From the NCBI GenBank assembly GCA_015956445.1, contig WIUZ02000002.1, forward strand, positions 2,356,001 to 2,420,000: a stretch of 64,000 nt of DNA, written 5' to 3'. This DNA comes from Thelephora terrestris (Eukaryota; Basidiomycota; Agaricomycetes; Thelephorales; Thelephoraceae). The position numbers and the translations under genes were made by a program. Position 1 is the stretch's first letter. Every line of letters begins with the position of its first letter. Below are positions 21,598-31,800 of the stretch, one piece after another. The notes beneath the pieces were generated by a model. That model saw only the letters and a program-made list of their open reading frames with translations, did no database searches and was not told the DNA's origin.

Positions 21598-23752
21598 ATG
21601 GCGGATCATCTCAAGGTCTCCAAGCTCAAACAGGTCTCTCTCATTTTCGCGTAAGTCCTACCTCACGCGTCTCTTATCTCCACCCCCAAGACCCGGTTCT
21701 GACGGTCGCTCGCAGTTGTGGTACAGCGTTGTTCTCTGACGGTGCGACTCCCTGATACTCTCTGTGTTGGTGATTGAGACTGAGACGGGGATTGATTGAA
21801 GGATACGCCAACGGTGTCATTGGATGTGGTGCGTTCGTCGTGTAACCCATACTTTGTCGGGAAAGAAATCGTCTGACTGTTTGCCAAACCTCCAGTCAAC
21901 ACTCGTAAGTTCCCACCTCGCCAGATCGCTTCCCAGACACCAATTGAGGGCCCGCTGTCCAGTGTTGACACGACTCTACGGAAGTCGGCTCCAGGACCAC
22001 AACTATGGTACCACTTTGGCTTCCGCCGCTTTCGCTGGAACAATCGTCGGCATGCTCGTCTTTGGTTACCTCTCTGACAAAATCGGTACCTTCATTTCCC
22101 CACCCACATTTTCACCTTTGAATTTCAGACCACATGTTTTATAGGACGGAAATTCGGAATGGTTAGCCACCCCCGCATCTCGATCGCTGATCTCGATTGA
22201 CGTGTGTTTCCCCGGACCGTTTTCAATCCACCTTCACTCCTCTCGGTGTGGATATGAACACGCACATCTAGATGACCGCAACTGGTATCGTCGCTCTTTT
22301 TTCTGGCCTGTCAGCTGCCTCGAGTGGCGCCCATGACAGTCTCGGCGGAATGCTTGCCATGCTTATTGCCTGTCGGTGAGTCTAAACGAGTCCAAAGTCC
22401 GTGTTCCGCAGCTAAGCCTCACTTGGCTGCGATCACTGTCTTTTCCTCGACTCCGTTGACGTTTTGATCTGTGATGTGATACCTTAGGTTCCTCCTCGGT
22501 ATTGGTGTAGGAGCTGAATATCCTTGCGGTTCCGTCGCAGCCTCTGAGCAGTCCGAGGGTGAAGCTATCGCCAAGAATGCTCAGCATCGTTGGTTCGCCC
22601 TCGCGACAAACTGCATGATTGACGTCGGTTTCGTGGTCGCATCCTTCGTGCCACTCGTGCTCTACTGGATGTTCGTGCTTCCCTCCACTCTTCGATTGAG
22701 CCCCTTTACTTAACGTCGAATTTCAGCTTTGGTCCTAACCATCTCAGGGCTGTCTGGCGTATTTCTCTTGGTCTCGGTATCATCCCCGCTCTCGCAGTCT
22801 TGGTTTGGCGAATAAACATGGAGGAACCAGAGAGGTTCAGACGCGATTCGATGAAGAACGCCAAGATCCCTTACTGGTTGATCATCAAGCGTTACTGGGT
22901 TGGGCTTCTTGCCATCTCCACCTCTTGGTTCCTGTACGACTTCATTGTTTACCCCGTACGTCTCCTCCGCTTGTCGCAACTTTCGTTTTATACCGATTCC
23001 TTCCTTTTCTCCAGTTCGGTTTGTACTCTACTACCGTTGTGAACAACGTTACTGGTGGAAGCGACTCTCTCTCCGTCATTTTCGCATGGGGTATCGTCAT
23101 CAAGTGAGTGCATAGCTTCGTGATCTACTCGTCGTATACCGGCTCGCTCACCGTGTTCTAAAACAGCGCTTTCTATCTCCCTGGAGCTGTCCTCGGCTCC
23201 TTCATCATCGACGCCATCGGTCCCAAACAGACCATGATCTTCGGTCTAGTCGCTCAATCCATCGTCGGATTCATCATGAGCGGCCTCTACGCCAAACTCA
23301 CCGAGCACATCGCCGCCTTCGCCGTCGTCTACGGAATCTTCCTCTCCCTCGGAGAAGTCGGGCCGGGCAACAACCTCGGCCTGCTCGCTTCAAAATCCGG
23401 ACCAACCGCCGTCCGCGGCCAATACTACGGCATCGCGGCCGCGGTGGGGAAGGTGGGAGCGTTCGTGGGCACTTGGGCGTTCCCGCCTATCATCGCCGCG
23501 TTTGGCGGTGACAAGACGACGCGTGGAAACACCGGGCCGTTTTGGATCGGGAGCGCGCTCGCGTTGTTGTCGGCCGCGATCACGTTCTTTTTTGTGAAGC
23601 CGTTGACGGCGGACGGGATGGCGAGGGAGGATGAGGAGTTTAGGGCGTACCTTGAGGCTCACGGATATGATACCAGCCAGATGGGGATTCCTTCTGAAGC
23701 CACCACCGCCGTTGACGATGTCGCGAGCGCTGATGAGAAGGGATCTGATTAA
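21598..23752 (+). CDS. MFS transporter, GIT1/phosphate-type
   Basis: Eleven exons (21598-21650, 21716-21741, 21802-21828, 21896-21904, 21963-22085, 22145-22161, 22272-22375, 22488-22670, 22727-22955, 23015-23103, 23167-23752) give 481 residues. MFS landmarks are clear: ALFSDGYANGVIGCVNTLLT (helix 1 region), FGYLSDKIGRKFGM (loop 2-3 motif), RFLLGIGVGAEYPCGSVAASE (helix 4-5 signature of the GIT1/PHO84 branch) and EEPERFRRDSMKNAKIPYW (central loop). The GAEYP signature and DFIVYPFGLYST fit glycerophosphoinositol/organic-phosphate permeases of the plasma membrane; the exact substrate is not readable. A 9-nt microexon encodes the NT of CVNTL. The start could lie in an unseen upstream exon. Confidence 0.88.
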
Positions 23753-24232
23753 AATGATACCTTTTGTACTGCTACCCCAACTTCTAACGACTCTTTTTTA
23801 AAATGCTCAATTAACGCCCTTCTTATGTCGCTGTTTTTGTTCTGGATTCTGATGATGGTTGTTTTTCATGACCCGCTGTAACACGCCTCGCTCTCTCCCG
23901 TCAGCTCAATATACTTCTTCACTCGGGACGTAAGCTATGCGTCATTTTTAACTGATCTTACATCCTACGCTAAGCTGTGGACCCACAACGGATCCCTCTC
24001 CTCCCCATCTAATATCAGCGATCGACTACAAACTCCTATATACCGGTCGCGTGATGATATCCAATAGGGATTTAAACGAACTACCGTGGAGTAGTAAATA
24101 CAGAATGGTGTGCCCACACAAACGGTAGCAGATACTGGTCGGAGGCCGGGTACGCTAAAAGTTTCCATCGCAGCGGGATACATATCAAGGTTTTGGCAAC
24201 CCCCTAGACCGTGCCGTAGCGCAAGGCGATCG
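23753..24232. other. Intergenic between convergent genes
   Basis: 3' flanks of the transporter and 7TM paralogue 3. No gene or repeat seen. Confidence 0.5.
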
Positions 24233-25515
24233 TTATCGCACCTCATCACCGAGCGAAGAGGAATCTTTTCGGATGAATCCATCGAACCCCCCAGGATGCT
24301 CACCAGAAAACGTCCTAGAGTCACCCGTCCGATCCCCATCGAATCGAATGGGGTCGGTGGTCCCGGAGTCGGTGTCGCTCGTCAACGCTGTCCGGTTGGC
24401 AGCTCGTAGGATGATGAAGAACGGAGCGATCACCTGTTCACGGTGACCGTGATTGAACGACCGTAGGTTAGGGTCGCGGTGCATGAGAGGACGTGAGAAC
24501 AGCACGAACCTGTGTTTGCGCGACGATTGGGAAGAAGATGAACTGCGCGGGGTTACCGGTAGCCCACGCTCCGAGAAATACCAAAAAGGTGAGGGCGTAG
24601 GGGGCAGAAGATTCGATAAGCGTGGTGACTATGGCGTTGTACAATGTACTGGGCTTGGATAGAGGGCCCATTGCATCCCGAATTTCCCTGTTGTGAAGGA
24701 CGAGTCGCGCGATGATCATGAGCGTAAGGAGGACGTTCAGTGAGACGGAGATGGAAAAGTATGAAATGCCGGTGTTGGTGACGCCGGGGCTCCCGTACTT
24801 GAAGCCCGGTTCGGAGACCTGGAGGTAGATGAGGACAATCCCCGTCGCTATATCAGCCTTGACGTTAGCGTAAAGCATCGCCAACAGCCTGTGGGGGAAC
24901 TTTGGAACCTACTGAAGGAGACGAGGTACATGAGGAAAGGGAAGGCGATGGCCCAGTAGTTCATAGAAAAAATTACACAGCAGCGATAGAGCTGAAGTGG
25001 CTCAGGTTGGACGCTCATGCTGCTTTAATGAACGCAGAACGTACCAAAAGGCCATCTGCCAGCCAGTTGTTCAAGAGGAACATCACACGGGGGATGAGGC
25101 TGATCGCATCGGAGTAGATTAATCCTTGGTATGCAGTGGGCCCAGGAGGTAAGTCAACGGTGCCGGGAAATTCTCGGTTACCGACGTAGGAAACCGATTG
25201 AAGGCTGAGGTACATTGCGGTGTATACCGTCACCAAGGAGAACATGGCCACGGTGTGCGCCACAAGTGGCCACTTGATAGGTCTCTGTGTGCGATCGACG
25301 GAATTGAGCAACGCGTTCATACACTGGAAGAATAGGACGATGACGATCCCTACGAAAGGTGAGGATGGATAGACCTGCGCGTGGGCTGACATACCATATC
25401 CTATCGCGCCGATGGCGCTCCCGGCGATACACGCCTTCTCCGCGATGTATTCACTCTTTTGGATCTGCGGAGCATTGAGGTTGTTGGGCCATAGCGTTTG
25501 TAAAGAGCCGGGCAT
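24233..25515 (-). CDS. Seven-helix membrane protein, paralogue 3
   Basis: Exons 25515-25045, 24991-24913, 24847-24510 and 24433-24233 close to 362 residues. Helices: AIGAIGYGMSAHA, FVGIVIVLFFQCMNALL, PLVAHTVAMFSLVTVYTAM, NYWAIAFPFLMYLVSF, ISYFSISVSLNVLLTLMII and YALTFLVFLGAW. The NNWLADGLL-LYRC junction and all intron positions equal those of the copies at 15478 and 18506, which lie on the opposite strand. The tail (TDSGTTDPIRFDGDRTGDS) is acidic and unlike the others. Same family and same uncertainty about role. The cluster thus spans the MFS gene, two copies on one side and one inverted on the other. Confidence 0.8.
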
Positions 25516-26828
25516 GTCCCAAGCACATGCAGCTGGGGGAGCGGCTGCGGTGGAGGGCGGGTGGGAGCTGATATAGAGGATGGGAGAAATAGAGGATGGG
25601 AGAAACCAAAGGGTTCGACAGGTTATAACGTTGATGTCCAATTGAAAACGCATGACGCGTGATGGACAACAAAGGGAGGAATGGAAACATTGTTTCCTCC
25701 CCCGGCATCCTCCAATGCGATATCGTCGCTTCGTCAACGTCCCACAAATAGCGAGAGGTGCACACAAAATTTCATCTCGGTCGAGGGGGTTACTTGGTCC
25801 CTTTTGAGTTTCCGAGATTGTCAGCGTGAATCGATATTCGTGGTTTCTGTCGTGGATGTGTCGCCGATTCTTACCGGGCTTGGCATGATGGTGGGAACGA
25901 GACTTGGATGTATCTGATTCTGAACCTAAAAAAGTGAATTGGGACCTTGTTCCGTGGGGCTAGTCCGTTCGCCGAAGAGCCAGCCCCCAATGAGCAAGTC
26001 CAGCGCCAAGGCTCAAGCGCTCGAGGACTGACTGCCAGTCCCTGTGTCCCTTTGTCAAGGTACCCTTCCCCGTGCCGTTACATGACTCGCCTCACGCGTT
26101 TCAGATTGTAGGGGTGGCGCAATATTGCTATGCGCAGAAGTGATTTGCAACCCATCCGATCAGGGAAACCAGCCCATTCTGGGGTTCCCTGTCGGCTGTC
26201 TCGCCTTCCCTGCAACATTGCTGGCCGTTGGCGCTGTCATTCTTATTGTGAGTGGCCTGACACACAGTGTCAGGGAGAACCACGTACCATTGTGGGTCCC
26301 CAACCGAATACCACCCTGGGCGGGCCAACCCGACAGCGGGACGCCTGCGAAAAAAAGGCCGAACCCAAAACACAACCATACAGATGGACCCACGGCGCGA
26401 TGCTTGTCGGAATTACACGAAGGCCTCAAGGCCTATGGTTCTGGCGACAGGAACTGTGGTAAAAATCCCTCCATCGTCGGGAGCTGGCCTGATAACGAGG
26501 CGGGTGGTGCTGTGGGCAAGACAATGAGCGTGGGGACTCGCCTAGACAGGCCAAACCAGACGATCTCGGTGGGAGAGGAGGGAAGGCGAGCACTCGGTGT
26601 GCTGTCTAACCATATGACGCAACGAGAAATTTGTTCATGAAACACTTCGGCGTTCATTGCCAAAAGCAGGATCCCCAGTGCATCCGAATTAAACGTACAA
26701 AGTATGGAGCTCTGCTCAAAGAGGACCACAAGCTTCAAATGCGTGAACATATGCATGCAAGAAGAATGAGTTGCGTTCAGAACAAAAATGGTAAAGCGGG
26801 TCGTTGGAGTCGAGAAAACAGAAGAGTC
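25516..26828. other. Intergenic, partly duplicated 3' flank
   Basis: No supported gene. A GAGGATGGGAGAAA(T/C) unit is repeated twice near 25575-25605. The last part (about 26660-26800) is a copy of sequence at 28550-28715 and is listed separately. Confidence 0.45.
26660..26800. repeat. Duplicated 3'-flank segment, copy A
   Basis: Aligns with 28550-28715: both contain GTGAACATATGCATGCAAG, preceded by a GCATCC(A/G)(A/G)ATTAA block and followed by AAGCGG(G/T)TCGTTG. Copy A lies just beyond the stop codon of the GPI-protein gene at 26829. Confidence 0.6.
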
Positions 26829-27801
26829 TCAGAATAAAACAGCGATGGCACCGATAACACCAGCAATACTGAAGCCGCTGAGAGAGAGTCCGGTGGCATC
26901 TCCTGCGCTACCAGAGGCGCCGACGGCAATCGAGGTGGGAGACCTCCCGGTTGGACTGCCAAGGAACGAACGTTAGGTCGTCAATACACATAAGCGCTGA
27001 GATGGGTGATCACCTTCCACCAGAGCCAGATACAGGTGAAAGGTTGGAGGGGCTTCCCGAGGCGGTGTTGGTAGGGGAAGGATTGACGTTGCTGGAACCG
27101 CCGATGCATGACTTATCGCTGCTGGGCTGGACAGTAACAATATCGGAGTATGCGACTGCACCGGTACTGTCCTTAACGGCAAGAGTGCTGCCACGGGCAA
27201 GATCAGCTCAAAACGACCCACGGAAACCTGAACTCCAAAGCCCTCACAAGTTAGTTCCTTGCGGTTGATCAACCACCCAGGTCAGTTGGTTGCCGTTCTG
27301 AGTCGGGAAGGTCTCGAGCTGCGAGGCCAAGAACGCAAAATTCATCATCGCTGGTTTTACTTGCTACCAGAGCAACACTTACCGCAGGAGCAGCGATCTG
27401 GCGATCTGGAAATTTTGAACCCCTAAGGTACCGCTCAATCCGCAAGGTTCGAAAGAAGATACTCACCAGGGATGAGGAAGACGTAGTAAGGGGGTGTTCC
27501 GCCGAACCAAGTGAGGCTGCGGGAGAAATGTCTCAGGAGAAAAGCGATAAACTCCTGTGAACCAGGAACGCACAGGACGGGTTCTACATCGCAGGAACAA
27601 ACGAGACATTCAGACTCAAGCAAAAAAACCTGGCGCACATGTCACCCACGACACTGGACGACGACGGCTCTGTATGCGAGTCAGCGGGCAGAGCACCGAG
27701 AAACCCACACGCGCGACTTACGAGTACGGAGTGGTGATGTTCAAACCGAGGGTGGCTGGGAGGAGAGAGACGAGGGTAGCGACGGCGACGATGAACTTCA
27801 T
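26829..27801 (-). CDS. Small secreted GPI-anchored protein, copy A
   Basis: The first exon (27801-27722) encodes a signal peptide (MKFIVAVATLVSLLPATLG). Exon 2 (27669-27650) and a 10-nt microexon (27583-27574) add AVVVQCQPVL, then LTWFGGTPPYYVFLIPG follows from 27516. Later exons encode ETFPTQNGNQLTW, LAVKDSTGAVAYSDIVTV and a Ser/Pro-rich linker. The last exon ends in GSAGDATGLSLSGFSIAG plus a hydrophobic tail, a GPI-attachment signal. This is a common basidiomycete cell-surface family with one small beta-sandwich-like domain; its role is unknown. The junction after LIPG (about 27467-27425) is ambiguous, because the best donor leaves the wrong phase. Confidence 0.72.
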
Positions 27802-28873
27802 GGCGGGTTTTGGAAGTCAGATATAAAACAAGGCGTCGTCGTCGTGGGCGCGGAGAAGGATGGGCAGACCCGTCCTCGAGGCTCGACAGGGTGCTTCAGG
27901 GAAATTAGCGCATTTTTGTTGACGCCTGTTTGGCCCACTAGAAAACGGCACCCCTGAAGAGTGGCGGAGGTGGAAAGAATAAGAAGACAGTTTTCTGCCT
28001 ACGCTTGCATGATAGTCAATCCAGACCATGCGTTCAAGGCAGAAGATTCCTCTGTTGCACGTAGCTTTTGCAAGCTGGAATATTAAGGCGTGTGACGACC
28101 CAAGTTTACCGCTTATGGCCTTCCCACGGTCGGGAACACCCACTGCACGCTTTTAGATTAGATTAGATTAGACGAGAAGCTTTTTTCCTCGTTGTATGCT
28201 ATGTACCACTACGTGCAGGTCATCTGCCTACTTTTCTAAGTGGCCCAATATCATTTACCTTGAATCGATATCAGCTTTTCACTCTCCGCAACTCATCATA
28301 ATGTCACTGCGGCCGCGGCAGAGTCTAGCAATAGATCTAGAGTTCCTTTCCGATGCCAGTAGTTGACAGGATTGACCCGAGGGGATTGGGAAATCTGGGG
28401 GAAGTGGCCAAGGTCGCTCGTTGTAGGGCTAACTTGGACCAGGCCGGAGAAACTTAGTCCCTTCAAGTAGACCTCTTAATACCGCTAGCGATCGCCGAGA
28501 GACACATTGTGAAGAAACCGGGTCCTAAGATATGTCGGCTTTGCTTGTTGAGAAGCGGGATATTCAACGCATCCAGATTAAGTATGATGTACATAGTTGA
28601 GGAGTTGTCGGAGAGGATGACAAACTTCCAAAGGTGTGTGAACATATGCATGCAAGGAGAGTGAGCTGTATTTAACTCAGGACAGGGATTATGAAGCGGT
28701 TCGTTGTGGTTGGGAGTATAAAAAAGATGGTGAATGCATATCGAGTGTCGTATAAAAAATCAATGTACCAAGAACGAGAGTCAATGAAACCTCTCTCCGG
28801 GATTGGATGAAGGACGAGCACGCTCGCGCGTGATGTGGGACAGGGCAACGGTTACAGGAATACAAACCGTTTT
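27802..28873. other. Intergenic; TTAGA microsatellite
   Basis: No gene supported. A short (TTAGA)n run lies near 28150-28170; it is not a TTAGGG telomere repeat. 28550-28715 is the second copy of the duplicated 3' flank. Confidence 0.5.
28550..28715. repeat. Duplicated 3'-flank segment, copy B
   Basis: Homologous to 26660-26800 (shared GTGAACATATGCATGCAAG core and neighbouring blocks). It lies about 160 bp past the stop codon of the large repeat-protein gene, so two different genes on the same strand share related downstream sequence. Confidence 0.6.
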
Positions 28874-31800
28874 TCACATGATCTCGCACATCCTCCACTT
28901 CTTGTCTTTCTTAGTCGTCGGTGAAGCCGGGGTGATAGGCGAAGCCGGTACATCTTCGGGAGCCTCGGCAACGGCAGGCTCATTCGGGGCCACAGATGAT
29001 CTTGAAAGGATGAACTCCCCAGTCGCTTCCTCCATCGACGTACGGCTCTCATCTCCAGGAGATTTCGGAGAGGAGAACCAGCCACCAGGAAATAATCGGG
29101 AAGACGTCGTAGATTCGTATCGTCCCCGAGGAGAAATCTTCGAGACGTTAGAGGGATCGCCTGTTATGAGGAGATCCAACTTCGGCCTGGAAATTAACGA
29201 TATAAGTACGACCGCGAGGCGGGAAACACAAAGGGCAACGACTCACTTCTCTGGAGCCTCATCCAGAGACTCGGGCACTCTGGGGAAGTAATGCGGTTCA
29301 TCGTCTTTCACAGTCTTGGTGGTGTTTCCAGCCTCCTTAACAGCGGGTTCATCCATCGTTGGGGCGTCCCGAGAAGCCTGCGGCTGTTTCTCTGTCTCTA
29401 CCTTCGGACTTGCCCCGGGAAGGTGTGTGACCGAGTACGAAGGAGTCCATGAGAGCTTCTCGGCCTCAACAGCAGCATCCGCCTTGGGCTAAATTTTCTT
29501 TTAGAATAAATCGTCAAGTCTCACTACGAAGACTCACGAGATCGAGGTGACGGTGAGCTGGCTCAGAAGTCTTGACATCAAGCTCGGGCTCGTCTTGGAC
29601 GGCGAGCTGGGAAACGGCCTCGTGAACCTCAAAGACGTCAGATGTCGTTCCGTTGTCCTTTGGTTGATCCTCTGCCGCTTTAACCAGTCCAAGGGCTGGT
29701 GCTTCAACATCGACAGGTGGCCCACCAGCGGCGGAGTCCGGTTCAGGCTCCTCCATAGGCGCAGAGCCAGGTAGAGTAGTGACGGAATAGGATGGAGTCC
29801 AAGGAGACTTCGGTCGCTCCGGCTGTCCATCGTTGGCAGCGAGGGGGTCTAAAGGGAGAGCACCCGTGTGTGGAGCATCGATTACTGACGTTGACTCAGA
29901 AGCTTCTCCAATGAAGGACTTGGGAATCGTCTCGACTTCCGCTTCTGGCTCGGCGTCCTCGGGAGGGGCCTGCTCAGTCTGACCTTGCAAGATTGTGACG
30001 GAGTACGAGGGAGTCCAAGGAGACTTTGGTCGATCCGCCGTCTCAGCCTCATCCGGGGCGGTTGTAGCTTCCTCAACAGGAGGAGTTACGACTGTGATTG
30101 GTTCTTCAGCGACGGCGATGGGTTCGACGATTGGTTCTTGCGGGTCGTCCTTCGGTAAAATTCGGGGACTTCCAGGTTGCGAAGTGACGGAGTATGATTG
30201 CGTCCACGAAGGCTCCATCTGCACGTCTTCTGGGACCTCCTCGGAAACTTGCTTTGGAGAGACTCGTGGACTCCCTGGCTGAGAAGTGACGGAGTAAGAC
30301 TGAGCCCAGGCCGGCTTCGACTCTTCTTCCGGGAAAGGTTCGAAGATACCCTCATCCTCCGCAGCAGGGGTTACTACGGTCTCGGGAACGTCAGCGAGCT
30401 CGACGATTGGCACGGCCAGGGGAGGTTCTGGTTCTTGGACAGGTTCTAAGTGCTGTGGCTCTGGCTCGAGTTCCTCGAGTTCCGCCCTGGGCGAGATACG
30501 AGGACTACCAGGTTGAGAGGTTACAGAGTATGATTGGGTCCATGAAGGCTCCAACTGCACGTCTTCTGGGACCTCCTCGGAAACTTGCTTTGGAGAGACT
30601 CGTGGACTCCCTGGCTGAGAAGTGACGGAGTAAGACTGAGTCCAGACCGGCTTCGCCTCTTCTTCCGGAAGAGGTTCGGCCACACCTTCATCTTCCACAG
30701 CGGGGGTCACTACGGTCTCGGGAACGTCAGCGAGCTCGACGATTGGAACGGCCAGGGGAGGTTCTGGTTCTTGGGCAGATTCTAGATGCTGTGGCTCTGG
30801 CTCGAATTCATCCAATTCCGCCTTAGGCGAGATACGAGGACTACCAGGTTGAGAGGTCACAGAATAGGATTGGGCCCAGGAAAGGGACTCGGCGATAGCA
30901 GCAGGATCCAAAGGCCTCTCACCCTCCTCGTCTTCAGGGGTAATGATCTTGGGGGTCTCCGTACCTTCGAATGTGTTCACCGGTAGTACCTCAGCCTCGG
31001 CCTCTACTGCTGGCGTCTCGTCAAGGTTCGAATCGACGTGTGGGGTGGAACCAGAACCTGGCAGAGTAGTAACGGAATACGAGGGAGTCCAGGGAGACTT
31101 GGGCCTCTCCGCCGCTTCCTCTGGTTGAGCAAGATGTACCTGGCCCGATGTTGGATCGGCGCTATGCGAAAGTTCTTCTGACGGGGCATCAACGGCTGGA
31201 ACGTCGGTGGTGGACGTCTCGCCCTCAGTTACTGTTGGTTCGGAGATCTCGACGGTTGCCTCCGTTTCAGCGATAGCTTGCGCATCGTGAGTTGTCCCAT
31301 GAACGTCATCGCAAGGGAGTAGCCCAGATGAAAGCAGCTCCGAATTGTCTTCCGAGGGGGCCTCAGACTCGAAATGAGGACCGGAACCCTGAACTGTGGT
31401 AGAGTACGATGGTGTCCATGAAATGGTCTCGGAAGCTCCTCCAGGGGTATCTCCTGGTTCGACCGTGGTAAGTTCCTGTGCAGCCATCAGTCAGAACAAA
31501 TCAGAGCGCCGAAATCATCACAACCTCTGAATGTGACGCCACCTGAGTGGGGTCCTCCACAGCCAAGCCATCTGCAGCAAGTACAGGTTCCGCCTCCGGC
31601 GTTAAAGTTGGTACGTCTTCCGGTGCAACTGGGATTGGTTCTGAATTGCTTTCAAGAGTAGCCTGAGATTCGAAACGAGGGCTGGAACCTTGGACAGTAG
31701 TGGAATAAGAGGGTGTCCACGTAGAGGATTCCTGAACGTCGTCTGCGGTAAGCTCTGGTTCAGCAACAACAGGCTCCTGGACAGAGAACTGGTTAACCCT

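Noticed and set aside
26105-26640. 171-codon open frame with a hydrophobic segment
   Set aside because: Three overlapping frames on both strands are equally open; no family resemblance beyond one short hydrophobic run.
28150-28170. Telomere-like repeat
   Set aside because: The unit is TTAGA, only about four copies, and internal; it is a microsatellite.
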